Shown here: in pieces, positions 1 to 10,347 of the stretch
Layout: every line of letters starts with the position of its first letter
Numbering within the stretch: position 1 is the stretch's first letter
NCBI RefSeq assembly: GCF_029946515.1
Contig: NZ_JARZHH010000015.1
Coordinates: forward strand, 1-64,000
Source: Polyangium sp. 6x1
GTDB lineage: Bacteria > Myxococcota_A > Polyangia > Polyangiales > Polyangiaceae
DNA: 64,000 nt
Direction of reading: 5' to 3'
Notes under the pieces: generated by a model
Database searches by the model: none
The model's input: only the letters and a program-made list of their open reading frames with translations
What the model was told of the DNA's origin: nothing
Translations under genes and position numbers: made by a program

Positions 1-232
1 TGCCGCCCGCGCCGCCGCTGCCCGCGCCGCCCGCACCTGCTCCGCCGCCGCCCGCGCCGCCCACGCTCGCGCCGCTGCTCGCGGAGCCGTTTCCCGCGCC
101 CGCCGAGCCCCCGTCGCCTTCGTGCGGGCTTTCGCCCCCATCGGCCCCGCCGATGACGCCCGTGCAGGCGCCGAGCGCGAGAATGGAGCAGAGCGCGAGG
201 GAAGTCGTCACGAAAGCCAAGCGACCTTGCAT
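1..232 (-). CDS. Gly/Ser-rich lipoprotein, N-terminal part (runs off the window)
   Basis: Reading the minus strand from ATG at 232 gives 77 codons before the window edge. The start MQGRLAFVTTSLALCSILALGAC is a type II signal peptide ending in an L-G-A-C lipobox. It is followed by a low-complexity linker rich in Gly, Ala and Ser (GSGGAGG-like repeats), the usual spacer behind the lipid anchor of myxobacterial outer-membrane or surface lipoproteins. The functional domain lies outside the window, so no function can be given. It is divergent from the hydrolase gene at 403. Third-position G/C is high, as expected for a real gene. Confidence 0.8.
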   Translation of the reverse strand, partial: MQGRLAFVTTSLALCSILALGACTGVIGGADGGESPHEGDGGSAGAGNGSASSGASVGGAGGGGAGAGGAGSGGAGG

Positions 233-402
233 GACGCCGATCCTACGTTGGATACGGCGCGCGCCTCCACAGAGAAATGGCGCGATTCCCGTGCCTCATG
301 GGCGATGTCGGTTTGCCTCCGGCGCATTTTTCCGGCAACGGGAGCGCGCCCGGGGGGCACCACGCGGCGGCAAGCCGCGTGCATGGCGGGGAGATCTGTC
401 CC

Positions 403-1821
403 ATGCGAGCGCGGCTCCCGACCTCGACCGTGCACCGGCTGATCAGCTCCCCGCTCGGGGCCCTGCTCGATACGCCCGCGTACGAACGATTCAAGCTGGA
501 ACGTTTGCCATTCGAGCTGCGCCTGCTGCGCCTCGGCGCCATGGCCTCGGCCCTCGGCTCGTGCGACGCGGACGAATTGATCGCGCGGCTCGGTGTGAAA
601 AGCGAGGTCTCGGCGCCGATGCGGCGTCGCCTCGCCCGAGGGCTTTCGCAATTCGCGCGGGCGCGCGCGGCGCGGGACGACATCACGCGCCGCTGGGAGC
701 GCGCCGTCTGGGGCGAACCATGGCCGGCGCCCGGGCGCGAGGAGCTCATCCGGCTGGAAACCGAGCGGCGCGCGCGCGCGCGGCGGTGCCTCGAACCCCG
801 GCGGACGCTCGGGTTTTTCGCGGCCAAGGTCCCTTTTGATCCGATCGCCTTCCACGTCCCGTCGCCGGGCGAAGTCGCGGCGCGGTGGGCGCGGGAGATC
901 GCGCGCCCGGAGCTCTTGTATGGTTTGCCCGCGGAGCTGCCCTCGATCGAGCGCTCCCGCTCGCTCCCGGGTCCTGCCGGCGCCGAATACATGATTCGAT
1001 TTCGTTCGCCCTCGTGCATCGGCGACGTCGTCCACGCCCGCGTCTTCGAGCCGGAGCGGCGCGAGGAGATCACCGCGACGTTCATTTACGCAGGCGGGCT
1101 CTTCACGGCATGCGACGAGGCCGTGTACTGGCCGGAGGAGGAGGCCATGGGGCGAGGCCTCGCCGCGCGGGGGCATCGCGTGATCCTGCTCGCGCCTCCC
1201 TGGCATGGAAGGCGCGCGCCGGCAGGAAAAGCGAGCGGCGAGGCGATCCTCTCGGCGGGGCCCGAGGGGCTCTTTCGTTTGTGTGCGGCCGGTGCCCAGG
1301 AAATGGCGGTGCTCATTGCGTGGGCGCGCGAGCTCGGCTCGTCCGTGGTCGGCATCGGCGGCACGAGCGTCGGGGCGCTCGTGGCTCAGGCCGTTTGTGG
1401 CCGCGCGCGGAGCTTTCCCCGCGGGATGCGCCCGGACGCCGTCTTCCTCGCCGGCGCGGCCCTCCGGCTCGACGAGGCGATCCTCGACGCGCCCCTCGCC
1501 GAACGAATGGGTCTGTCCCGGGCGATCCTGGAGGCCGGCTGGACCCGCGAGGCCCTCTCCTGCCTGCGAGATGTCTTCGATCCCCCGAGCGAGCCCGGCA
1601 TTCCGCCGGAGCGCATTCACGCCGTGCTCGGGCTCTCGGACCCGTTTCTCCCGGCCACGCTCGGGCGCGAGCTTTTGCGCGCGTGGCACGTGCCCGAGGG
1701 GAACATAACATTGCGACCCGGGGGCCAGGTCGGTTTGCTCCTCCACCTCGTTCGGGATTCGGATGCGTGCCTCACCATCGCGGGCGCGCTTCGCCGCGCG
1801 GCGCAGGCCGTTCGCGCGTGA
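403..1821 (+). CDS. Alpha/beta hydrolase family protein
   Basis: 472-residue protein. A long N-terminal helical segment precedes an alpha/beta hydrolase fold. The block LLAPPWHGRR resembles the oxyanion strand/HG turn of the fold, and GIGGTSVGAL is a G-x-S-x-G nucleophile elbow (Ser in GTSVG). LGLSDPFLP late in the protein is in the right place for the catalytic Asp, and a His near LLLHLVRD could complete the triad. The ATG at 403 has GGGGAG about ten bases upstream; an in-frame ATG at 277 would add 42 residues of poor coding quality and is less likely. Substrate unknown; it could be an esterase or a non-enzymatic member. The reading frame ends 35 nt before the next gene. Confidence 0.75.
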   Translation: MRARLPTSTVHRLISSPLGALLDTPAYERFKLERLPFELRLLRLGAMASALGSCDADELIARLGVKSEVSAPMRRRLARGLSQFARARAARDDITRRWERAVWGEPWPAPGREELIRLETERRARARRCLEPRRTLGFFAAKVPFDPIAFHVPSPGEVAARWAREIARPELLYGLPAELPSIERSRSLPGPAGAEYMIRFRSPSCIGDVVHARVFEPERREEITATFIYAGGLFTACDEAVYWPEEEAMGRGLAARGHRVILLAPPWHGRRAPAGKASGEAILSAGPEGLFRLCAAGAQEMAVLIAWARELGSSVVGIGGTSVGALVAQAVCGRARSFPRGMRPDAVFLAGAALRLDEAILDAPLAERMGLSRAILEAGWTREALSCLRDVFDPPSEPGIPPERIHAVLGLSDPFLPATLGRELLRAWHVPEGNITLRPGGQVGLLLHLVRDSDACLTIAGALRRAAQAVRA

Positions 1822-1856
1822 CGTCGGGCTGCGAAGGTGTATCCTCCGCGCCGCTC

Positions 1857-2810
1857 ATGTCGAACTGGTCGACCTTCACCCTGCCCTTCGAAGGCCTGGA
1901 GCTGCCGCGATTCCTCCTGACACTGGAGCAGTCGCTCGCCGCGTTCCCCGGCGCCCGTGTCACGTTCGTCGAGCTCGACGCCGCCGACGATCCCGACGAA
2001 CCCCTCTGCGGCATCGAGATCGCGCTCTCGCGCCCGCTCGTCGAGCGCCACCGCGCACCCGAAGATCCCGAATTGCCAGAAGGCGAGGACGCACCCAGCG
2101 CCGAGATCACGCTCTCCGCGGAAGGCGAAGAGACGACGCTCGCCGTGGACCTCGAGCGAAACGCCTACGTGATGCCAGTGCTCGTCAAGATCGTCGAGGA
2201 CGTCCTGCGCCGCCTCGAGGTGATCGAGGAGGACGAAAGCGAGGACGAGGAGGACGAGGAGGACGACGAGGACGAGGAATTCGACGAAGACGAGGAAGAG
2301 GAGCTCGACGAGGAGGAAGACGAGGACGAGCTCGACGAGGAAGAGGACGAAGAAGCCGAGGACGAGGCGGACGAAGACGAAAGCGAGGACGAGGTCGGAG
2401 AGGCCTTCGAATCGCTGCGCGTCGTCGCCGCGCGTACGTTCGGGGCCGTGGAGGGGAACGAGACGTCCTTTTCGTTGACGGTCTCCTGGGAGGAGCCGCC
2501 GCGAAAGAAGGGCGTGCGCGTGCGTGCATTCGAACCCGCGTTCGCAGCGGGCGAGGGCACGGGCGCGTCGTGGGTGGCGCTCGAATGCGAGGTTTGCCCG
2601 CTCTCCGCGCTCGCGCCGGCCGAGGCGGTCGGCATCAATACGGCCGCCGATTTCCAGATGTCGCTCGACGGCGAGACGTATCTCCTCACGACCAGTTATC
2701 CCGTGCGCGCGCTCGACGCGTCGCTCTTCCTGGAGATCACGCTCGCGCTCGCCGAGCAGGCGGACATCCTCGGTCTGGCCATCGAAGAAGGCAAGCTCGC
2801 CCGTTCCTGA
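1857..2810 (+). CDS. Acidic hypothetical protein with a long Asp/Glu tract (paralogue of the next gene)
   Basis: 317 residues, no family recognised. The N-terminal ~110 residues open with WSTFTLPFEGLELPRFL and carry LEQSLAAFPGARV. Residues ~123-182 are almost pure Asp/Glu, encoded by GAC/GAG/GAA triplets. The C-terminal ~130 residues end in LALAEQADILGLA. The ordered parts match the following gene in the same order (TLP start, LExxxAxFPxAR, xAxAEQADxL end), so the two are tandem duplicates that differ mainly in tract length. There is no signal peptide or membrane segment, so the protein is probably cytoplasmic. The ATG at 1857 fixes the start by homology with the paralogue; an upstream extension of the frame is the shadow of the hydrolase. 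Confidence 0.8.
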   Translation: MSNWSTFTLPFEGLELPRFLLTLEQSLAAFPGARVTFVELDAADDPDEPLCGIEIALSRPLVERHRAPEDPELPEGEDAPSAEITLSAEGEETTLAVDLERNAYVMPVLVKIVEDVLRRLEVIEEDESEDEEDEEDDEDEEFDEDEEEELDEEEDEDELDEEEDEEAEDEADEDESEDEVGEAFESLRVVAARTFGAVEGNETSFSLTVSWEEPPRKKGVRVRAFEPAFAAGEGTGASWVALECEVCPLSALAPAEAVGINTAADFQMSLDGETYLLTTSYPVRALDASLFLEITLALAEQADILGLAIEEGKLARS

Positions 2811-2819
2811 GAGAAAACC

Positions 2820-3647
2820 ATGCCCCGTCCGTTTTGCTTCACGCTGCCCTACGCTCGGTTCTCCCCGGCCCACGCACTCGCGAGCCTGGAAGAGGCCATG
2901 GCCACATTCCCGGACGCGCGCATCGCGCGGGCCGTCGTCGACATGGAGCAAGAAGCCCCGCAGGGGCTCGACGTCGACATCGAGCTCGGCCCGTCGCTCC
3001 TGCCCGAATCCGCCGGCGAGGCGCCGCGCACCGGGACACTCTCCGTGCGATTCGACGGCCAGATGGTGTCGCTCGTCATCGACCCACGAGATTCGAGCGT
3101 GGTGTTGCCCGCAATCTTCGCGATCGCCGAGACGATGCTGACGAGCGTGCGCGATCTCGCCGCGGTGGCCGCGGGCGAGGACGCCGAGGAAGAGGAAGAC
3201 GCCGAATCCGACGCAGATCCGTGGAGCAAGCCCGCGTCCTTCGACGATCTCGCGCGGCGCGCGCGTCACCTGTTCTCGCTGGACGGGCGCGGCGAGACAG
3301 CGTTTGGCGTGACGATCGCCTGGCAAAAGCCAGTGGGACGAACGCAAGGCCTGCTCGCGCACGCACACACGCCGCGCTTCGAGGAGGAAAACGGGGGCGA
3401 GGGGACGTGGGTGACGCTGGAGAGCCCGGTTTGTCCCAAGAATCGTCTGACGCCCGAGGAGGCGCTGCGCCGGAGCCGCTCGCTCGACGTGGGCGCGCTG
3501 TGCGAGCGCGCCGAGCATTACACGATCGTCGCGCGGTATCCGCTGCGCGTGCTGGATCGTGCGCGCTTCGTGGCGATCGCGATGGCCATCGCCGAGCAGG
3601 CGGATCGCCTGGAGGCAATGCTGACGGGCGGGAAGGACGAGTTTTGA
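2820..3647 (+). CDS. Hypothetical protein, tandem paralogue of the preceding acidic protein
   Basis: 275 residues. The start FCFTLPYARFSPAHALASLE and the end AMAIAEQADRLEAML match the upstream neighbour, but the acidic linker is reduced to about a dozen residues (EDAEEEEDAESDAD). It begins 9 nt after the neighbour's stop, so the two are almost certainly co-transcribed; GAGAGAAAACC precedes the ATG. No catalytic motif or export signal is visible. Function unknown. Its stop codon lies 9 nt from the edge of the structured repeat. Confidence 0.8.
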   Translation: MPRPFCFTLPYARFSPAHALASLEEAMATFPDARIARAVVDMEQEAPQGLDVDIELGPSLLPESAGEAPRTGTLSVRFDGQMVSLVIDPRDSSVVLPAIFAIAETMLTSVRDLAAVAAGEDAEEEEDAESDADPWSKPASFDDLARRARHLFSLDGRGETAFGVTIAWQKPVGRTQGLLAHAHTPRFEEENGGEGTWVTLESPVCPKNRLTPEEALRRSRSLDVGALCERAEHYTIVARYPLRVLDRARFVAIAMAIAEQADRLEAMLTGGKDEF

Positions 3648-3656
3648 GCGCCGTTT

Positions 3657-4065
3657 CGCTGGGGCTTTGCCCCAGACCCCAGCAGGGGCTGTCCGCCCCT
3701 GCACCCGGACCAGCGCCCGCGCTGGACTGAGGGTCGATGAACTGCGCAATGCGCAGTTCATCGAACAGCCGGGTCAAGACCAGCGGGCGACCCTGCCAAC
3801 CGAGACGGTAGCGCGGCTGGTGCAGCCGGCAGCGCGGTTCCACCGGCCTGTGGGAAGAACTGCGCGGAGCGCAGTTCTTCCCCAAAGGGTCCAGGGCTGG
3901 CCCTGCAAAGAGGGGGGCGGACAGCTTTAAAACTTTTCCCCGCATCGACTGCGCTTCGCGCAGTCGATGCCCAGAGGTCCAGGGCTGGCCCTGGTTCGGG
4001 TCGAGGGGCGAAGAGCCCCCGCGGGGCCCGGGGCAGCGCCCCGGCGCGGCGGCTCCTGATGAGAC
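3657..4065 (+). repeat. Structured intergenic repeat, copy A (hairpin-rich, about 409 bp)
   Basis: This stretch fills the convergent gap between two genes and ends at the stop codon of the thiolase. It contains a series of inverted repeats: 3659-3675 (CTGGGGC stem), 3682-3702 (GCAGGGG stem), 3710-3725 (CCAGCG stem), 3735-3763 (14-bp stem, near-perfect palindrome), 3852-3882 (14-bp stem), 3942-3970 (13-bp stem) and 4028-4044 (CCGGGG stem). The reverse complement of 44195-44601 aligns with it end to end, hairpin by hairpin. No coding potential is evident; frames that read through it only link shadows. Confidence 0.9.
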
Positions 4066-5349
<1,284 letters not shown>

Positions 5350-5363
5350 CGAACGCTCCGATC

Positions 5364-7328
5364 TCATTCGTGGAGGAACGCCGCCGGTACGCGCGGGCCG
5401 TTCTGGATGAAGTTCTTCATGCCGATGTCGAGGTCGACCGTCTCCTTGCATTGCCCGAAGCCCTTCGCCTCGAGCGCGAGGCCCTCGGCGAGCGGCAAGG
5501 CATTGCCGCGGCGGACGACGGAGACCAGGATCGCGTCGATGGCTCGCGAGTGATGGCCGAGGTCCGTGGCGGGGAGTTTGTCCGGGACCGCGATCGGGGC
5601 CGAATCGACGGGCGCGAGCTTCACTTCGCCGGCGAGGTGCTTCTTCACGAGGGCCTTCGCCTCGCCGAGGAAATCCTTCATCGGCGCGACCGTGGCCCAG
5701 CCCCAGGCGTGCGCCTCCTTGGCGCCGACCGAGCGACCGGTGCGCAGGAGGTCCCACGCGCGCTCGAAGCCGATGAGCCGCGGCAATCGTTGCGTGCCGC
5801 CATAACCGGGGATGATGCCGAGGTTCACCTCGGGCTGGCCGAGCACGAGATCCGGGCCGACGACGCGGCCGTGGCACGCCATCGAGATCTCGGCGCCGCC
5901 GCCGAGGACGGGGCCATTCAAGGCCGCCACGACGGGCTTCTTCATCGACGCGATCGTGTCGAGCACCGCGTGACCGAAATGGCAGATGCCCTCGCAATCG
6001 GCCGGCGTCTTCAGCGAGGCGAGCTCGCCGATGTCCGCGCCCGCGAGCGCGCCGTCCTGGCTCGTGAGGATCACGCCCTTCACCGTGTCGTCGGCGGAGA
6101 GCTCCTTCATCGACGATTCGATCTCGGAGAGCGTCTCGCGGTTCAGCGCATTGCGCACCTCGGGCCTGCGCACCGTGACGAGCGCGAGGTCTCCGTCCCG
6201 CGTGACCACGACGTTTTTGCGGAAGCGCGGCAGGTTCTTCGCGGCAATGCTCTTCGGGACGTGGAATCCCGGGTGCTCGGCTGCGTACGCCAGGCAAACG
6301 GCGTGCACGCGATCGATCCCGTACTCCTCGGCGAGCGAGAGCAGGCCCTTGCGGAAGCCGAGCGACATGCGCGTGAGCCAGTCGAGGTCCGAGGGCGCGC
6401 AGATGTTCCCGTCCGCCACGAAATAGGTGCGCGCGAAGAGCACGGCGAGGATGCGATCGAGCACCTTCTTGCCGAGCGCCTCGTCGTACCGGCCGTCGCC
6501 GCGGTTCTTCGGGTCGTGCCAGGGGCGGTTGCCCACCTCGCGCAGAATGGCCGGCGGCTCGAACCACGTGCTGCCCGTGGGGGCGTCGCGCATGAGCTCC
6601 TGGCAATGGACCGTGAGCAGGTTGCCGCGGGTCAAATCCATCACGTTCAGCGGGCCGCCGCCGCCGATCGCGTCGTTCACAATCGCGTCGACCTGCGCCG
6701 CCGTGGCCACGCCCTCGGCCACGATGCGCGCGGCCTCGGAGACGTAATTGCAGAAAATGTCGTCGGCCGCGAAACACGCGACGTCGGCCGTGATGATGGG
6801 GACCTTGCCGAGCTTCTCCAGCGTGCGGATCATGCGCTCGCCGAGCGCGTCGTCGCCCGAGAGGACGACCTCGACGGGGAGGGCGCGCCACGCGGGATAG
6901 AAGGGGTGGTTCACGAAGCAGCGCTCGGGGTGCTTCGTGTCCTTCGCGATCTCGGCGCGCGGGATGCCGCTCGTGGCGAAGCCGATCAGGCAGTCGGGCC
7001 GGACCGTGGCTTCGAGCGCGGCGATGATCTTGCGCTTGATGGGCAGATCCTCGGTCGCGGCTTCGAGCACGTAATCACACGCGGCGAGGTCCGAGAGGGA
7101 GAGGGTGGGGACGAGGGCCTCTTTCACGGCGCGTGCGGCGCTCTCGGAGAGCTTGCCGCGCGCGAGGGCCTTCGACACGTAGGTCGCGATGCGAGCCATG
7201 CCCGCGTCGAGCGCCTCTTGCTTGATGTCGTGCAAATAAACGCGGCCACCTTCTCTGGCGATGGCGGATACGAAGCCGTACGCCAGATCCGGGCCGATCG
7301 ATCCCGAGCCGATCACGCCAACGATCAT
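5364..7328 (-). CDS. 3-hydroxyacyl-CoA dehydrogenase / enoyl-CoA hydratase fusion
   Basis: 654 residues. Residues 1-~360 are a hydroxyacyl-CoA dehydrogenase: NAD-binding GVIGSGSIG at 4-12, ATEDLPIKRK at ~91-100 and the active-site His at 141 in VNHPFYP. Residues ~375-560 are a crotonase: GGGAE with Glu480, GQPE with Glu500 and GIIPGYGGTQRL, so both catalytic Glu are kept. The order dehydrogenase-then-hydratase is the reverse of FadB. The ATG at 7328 is chosen because GGAGG lies 11 nt upstream; that site overlaps the alternative GTG at 7340. First gene of the operon with the thiolase. Confidence 0.93.
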   Translation of the reverse strand: MIVGVIGSGSIGPDLAYGFVSAIAREGGRVYLHDIKQEALDAGMARIATYVSKALARGKLSESAARAVKEALVPTLSLSDLAACDYVLEAATEDLPIKRKIIAALEATVRPDCLIGFATSGIPRAEIAKDTKHPERCFVNHPFYPAWRALPVEVVLSGDDALGERMIRTLEKLGKVPIITADVACFAADDIFCNYVSEAARIVAEGVATAAQVDAIVNDAIGGGGPLNVMDLTRGNLLTVHCQELMRDAPTGSTWFEPPAILREVGNRPWHDPKNRGDGRYDEALGKKVLDRILAVLFARTYFVADGNICAPSDLDWLTRMSLGFRKGLLSLAEEYGIDRVHAVCLAYAAEHPGFHVPKSIAAKNLPRFRKNVVVTRDGDLALVTVRRPEVRNALNRETLSEIESSMKELSADDTVKGVILTSQDGALAGADIGELASLKTPADCEGICHFGHAVLDTIASMKKPVVAALNGPVLGGGAEISMACHGRVVGPDLVLGQPEVNLGIIPGYGGTQRLPRLIGFERAWDLLRTGRSVGAKEAHAWGWATVAPMKDFLGEAKALVKKHLAGEVKLAPVDSAPIAVPDKLPATDLGHHSRAIDAILVSVVRRGNALPLAEGLALEAKGFGQCKETVDLDIGMKNFIQNGPRVPAAFLHE

Positions 7329-7619
7329 GTCTGAGACCACCTCCGGCGCGTCGGGGCGGCCCGCGGCCGGGTGCCTCCGAAGCAGGGCGGGCCCTTATCA
7401 CCGGAGGGCCCCGGCGCCAAGGGGCGCCCGTCCAGACCCGAGCGCATCCATCGAGCCTTCGATGGAACAAGGCGAGCGCTCGCCTCGCCGACGTGGGCGA
7501 GGCCGCCTCCGCGACGAAACCGGCATGCGCATTGCAATTTCCACCCGGAACGGTCGCGCGGACCGTGGTCTTCGCGCGCGATCGAGCGGTCGCAACCCTT
7601 TGCGGAGGAGGCGCGCATC

Positions 7620-8336
7620 ATGGCGAACCCGTTCGTCGATCAGGTTCGGGAGGGCATGGAGGTCCGCACCGTGGACGGGCACAAGCTCGGCAAGGTGGTG
7701 TCGGTCCAGGTGGACAATTTCGTCGTGGAGAAGGGGTTCTTCTTTCCGAAAGATTACACGATTTCCTCGAGCTTCATCGAGGATGTCCGGGATGGGACGA
7801 TCGTGCTCGCGAAGCGCCGGGAGGAGCTCGGCATCGAGGGCAACGTCTTCGAGTCGATCGGGCGCACGCATCAGGAGCCGCTGCACGCTGCGCTCCGGCT
7901 GGAAGAAGCCGAGCGGCAGGCGCAGGAGGCCGCCCGTTTGTCCCTGCACGAGGAGCAGGTCGAGGCGACCACGCACACCGAGCAGGTGGGCGAGGTGCGC
8001 ATTCACAAGGACGTGGTGACGGAGGAGCGGCAGATCACGGTGCCCGTGACGCGCGAGGTGGTGACGGTCGAGCGCATTCCCGTCGCCGCGCGCAGCGGCC
8101 ACCGCGAGGTCGGCCAGGGGAAGTTATTTCAGGAAGAATCGATCGTCGTGCCGATCCGCGAGGAGGTGGTCGATATCCAGAAGCGGCCCGTCGTGACGGA
8201 GGAAATCGTCGTCAAGCGGGCGATCGAGGAGACGGCGGCGCCGGTGAGCACGACGATCCGGCGCGAGGTGGCCGAGGTCGTATCGGAGGGGGATCTGGAG
8301 GCGACCGAGACGCCGCTGCGCAAGACGGGGAGTTGA
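7620..8336 (+). CDS. DUF2382-domain stress-type protein with N-terminal PRC/DUF2171-like domain
   Basis: 238 residues. The first ~75 residues (VREGMEVRTVDGHKLGKV, VDNFVVEKGFFFPKDYTI) resemble the DUF2171/PRC-barrel fold. The C-terminal half repeats VHKDVVTEERQITVPVTREVVTVERIPV-like strands (EEVVDIQKRPVVTEEIVVKR), the signature of DUF2382 (YsnF/AvaK family), linked to stress responses in other bacteria. It is soluble and highly charged. The ATG at 7620 has a strong GGAGGAGG 12-19 nt upstream. Monocistronic; the 291-nt divergent region before it holds no gene that I can see. Confidence 0.85.
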   Translation: MANPFVDQVREGMEVRTVDGHKLGKVVSVQVDNFVVEKGFFFPKDYTISSSFIEDVRDGTIVLAKRREELGIEGNVFESIGRTHQEPLHAALRLEEAERQAQEAARLSLHEEQVEATTHTEQVGEVRIHKDVVTEERQITVPVTREVVTVERIPVAARSGHREVGQGKLFQEESIVVPIREEVVDIQKRPVVTEEIVVKRAIEETAAPVSTTIRREVAEVVSEGDLEATETPLRKTGS

Positions 8337-8349
8337 AGGCAAGGCGGCG

Positions 8350-10347
8350 TCATCTGCGCCGCTCGAGCCATCCCGCGAGGCTGCGGGCGAGGTCCTCGGC
8401 CTGCGGAGCGCGCTCGTCCGCGAGATTGAAGAGGCCCGCGGGATCGGCCTCGAGATCGACGAGCACGCTCCGCCGCGCGCGGACGTCGAACGAATAAAAC
8501 CACGGGTACGCGACGATGCCCATTTCCATGGGGATCGCCGTCTCGGCATATCCCACGTTCTCGAAGAGGATCGGGCGAGAGGGGCCCTCGGCGGGCGCAG
8601 GAGACGTCTGCAATGCACGCCCCGGGAGATCGGAGTGGAAGTCGCCCGCGGCGGCGAGGATCGTGGGCGCCACGTCGAGGTGACCAACGGCGGACGCCTC
8701 GACCCGCGGTGAGGCCCCGGGGAGACGCGCGACGAAAGGAATGGCGATGTGGAGGGGATGCGCGAGGCCGTGGTGGACGAGGCCGCGCTCGCCGAGCCCT
8801 TCGCCGTGATCCGCGAGGACGAGGAGCGTGGTCGAATTCCACCGCGGCGAGGCGCGCAGAGAGGCGACGAGGCGGCCGATCTCGGTATCGACGAGGCGGA
8901 CGGTCTCGTCGTATCCGGCGGGGATCGGCTTCGCGAGCAGCGCGTGATCGTGCGGCTCCATGAAATGCAGCCAGGTGAAGAGGGGCGCGCGGCGATCGGG
9001 GCGTGTGGTGAGGCGAAGGAAGGTGTCCACGAGGTCCTGCGCGGCGAGGGGCGCGCGGGCGGGGCCCTTGTCCTCGATGACCTGGGAAAACCCGAGGGCG
9101 ACGGAGGGGTAATACGAAACGAGCCGGCCGCCGACGAGGGCCAGGGTCTCGTAGCCGAGGCCGCCGAGGCGACGGGCAAGGGTGTTCGTATCGGGGGCGA
9201 GCGGCGCGGCGACGCTGCTGCGGACCGCGAGGTGGACGAGGGCGCGCTCGGGTTTGCCCGTCATGATCTGCGTGACGGCGCCAATCGTGGCCGGGGCGGA
9301 CGCGTAGGCGTGGCGATAGACGACGCTTTCGGCGGCGAGCGCGGCGAGCGCGGGCATGTGCGTATCGATGACCCCGGCCGGCCCATACAGGCGATCGGCG
9401 CGGAGGGTATCGATTGTAATGAGGACGATGTCACCCCGCGGCGCGAGGGGATCGGGCGCGGGCGTGTTCGTCGCCCGGGGCGCCGCGGGCGTGGGCGGCG
9501 GGGTCATGACGCGCGTGACCGTTTGCGCGAGGTCGTCGGTGAACGGCTCGGGGCGCAGGCTCGGGAGCTCCCGCAGGAGGGCCGAGGGCAAGGTCCGGCC
9601 CATGCGGAGCAGGTGGTAGGCGCGCGCCGAGGTGCCCGTGACGGATATCGCAGCGCCCCAGGCGAGCGCGCCGAGGGAGAGGGCGGCCTGCGCGGGGCGG
9701 GGAATGCGGCGGAGGAGCGAGAGGCTGAAAACGCAGGGGAGCGCGAACGAGGCGGCGATGAGCGCGACGTACGTCTGCTGCGAATGCGGCGAACGCAAAA
9801 AGGCGAGGATCGCGGCGAGCTCGGCGGCGGCCAAGAGCCCAGGAAGGGCCCAGCGGCGGGGCGCGAGGAAGGAGAGCGCGAGGTCCACGGCGCGCCGCGC
9901 GAGGCCAAACGCGAGGGCGAAGGCCGCGGACGCGAGGAGCACGCCCGCCGCGACGAACGCATGCCGCTTGAGCGTGGCCGGCAGCGTGGTCGCGTGGTTC
10001 GTCAGGGCTATGATCGTGAAGGACAAACCGCCGACGAGGAGGAGCGCGGCCGTCCGATCGACGCGTCGGGCGCGCGCCTCGGGGGAATCGGGCGCCTCGG
10101 GCGCGGGGGCGAGCCTTCGCTGGAGGACGGTCGCGAGGGCGAACGCGGCGCCGCCGAGCAGGCCCGCGCCGAGGTAGACGGCGCCCGCGGCGGCGATCGC
10201 GCCTGCGACCTCACGCAAAGGCGCAAGCGGCGTGCGAGAGCGTAGGACGAGCAAGGCCGCGTCGGCGACGGTGGCCCCGAGCCCCCCGAGAGCCCCCGCG
10301 GAGAGCGCCGCGAGCAGCGTCCGCAAGGGAGCGTGCGGCGAAGTCAC
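8350..10347 (-). CDS. Membrane-anchored sulfatase/phosphoglycerol-transferase-like protein
   Basis: 665 residues. About seven hydrophobic segments fill residues 1-~300, followed by a periplasmic sulfatase-fold domain: IVLITIDTLRADRL supplies metal-binding Asp, WLHFMEPHD and LADHGEGLGERGLVHHG supply the other metal ligands. The formylglycine signature C/S-x-P-x-R is not seen; the equivalent region reads ASAPATIGAVTQIM, so a Thr or Ser nucleophile as in LtaS/EptA-type phosphotransferases is possible. Start is GTG at 10347, whose GTGA overlaps the stop of the upstream gene. Likely modifies an envelope polymer or lipid; substrate unknown. Confidence 0.82.
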   Translation of the reverse strand: MTSPHAPLRTLLAALSAGALGGLGATVADAALLVLRSRTPLAPLREVAGAIAAAGAVYLGAGLLGGAAFALATVLQRRLAPAPEAPDSPEARARRVDRTAALLLVGGLSFTIIALTNHATTLPATLKRHAFVAAGVLLASAAFALAFGLARRAVDLALSFLAPRRWALPGLLAAAELAAILAFLRSPHSQQTYVALIAASFALPCVFSLSLLRRIPRPAQAALSLGALAWGAAISVTGTSARAYHLLRMGRTLPSALLRELPSLRPEPFTDDLAQTVTRVMTPPPTPAAPRATNTPAPDPLAPRGDIVLITIDTLRADRLYGPAGVIDTHMPALAALAAESVVYRHAYASAPATIGAVTQIMTGKPERALVHLAVRSSVAAPLAPDTNTLARRLGGLGYETLALVGGRLVSYYPSVALGFSQVIEDKGPARAPLAAQDLVDTFLRLTTRPDRRAPLFTWLHFMEPHDHALLAKPIPAGYDETVRLVDTEIGRLVASLRASPRWNSTTLLVLADHGEGLGERGLVHHGLAHPLHIAIPFVARLPGASPRVEASAVGHLDVAPTILAAAGDFHSDLPGRALQTSPAPAEGPSRPILFENVGYAETAIPMEMGIVAYPWFYSFDVRARRSVLVDLEADPAGLFNLADERAPQAEDLARSLAGWLERRR

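Noticed and set aside
2165-2689. Poly-Ser frame antisense to the acidic tract
   Set aside because: Direct consequence of reading GAC/GAG repeats on the other strand; no start signal, and the plus-strand gene is supported by its paralogue.
3735-3970. Repeated palindromes considered as a CRISPR array
   Set aside because: The three palindromes differ in sequence and spacing and no cas gene is nearby; they belong to the structured repeat.
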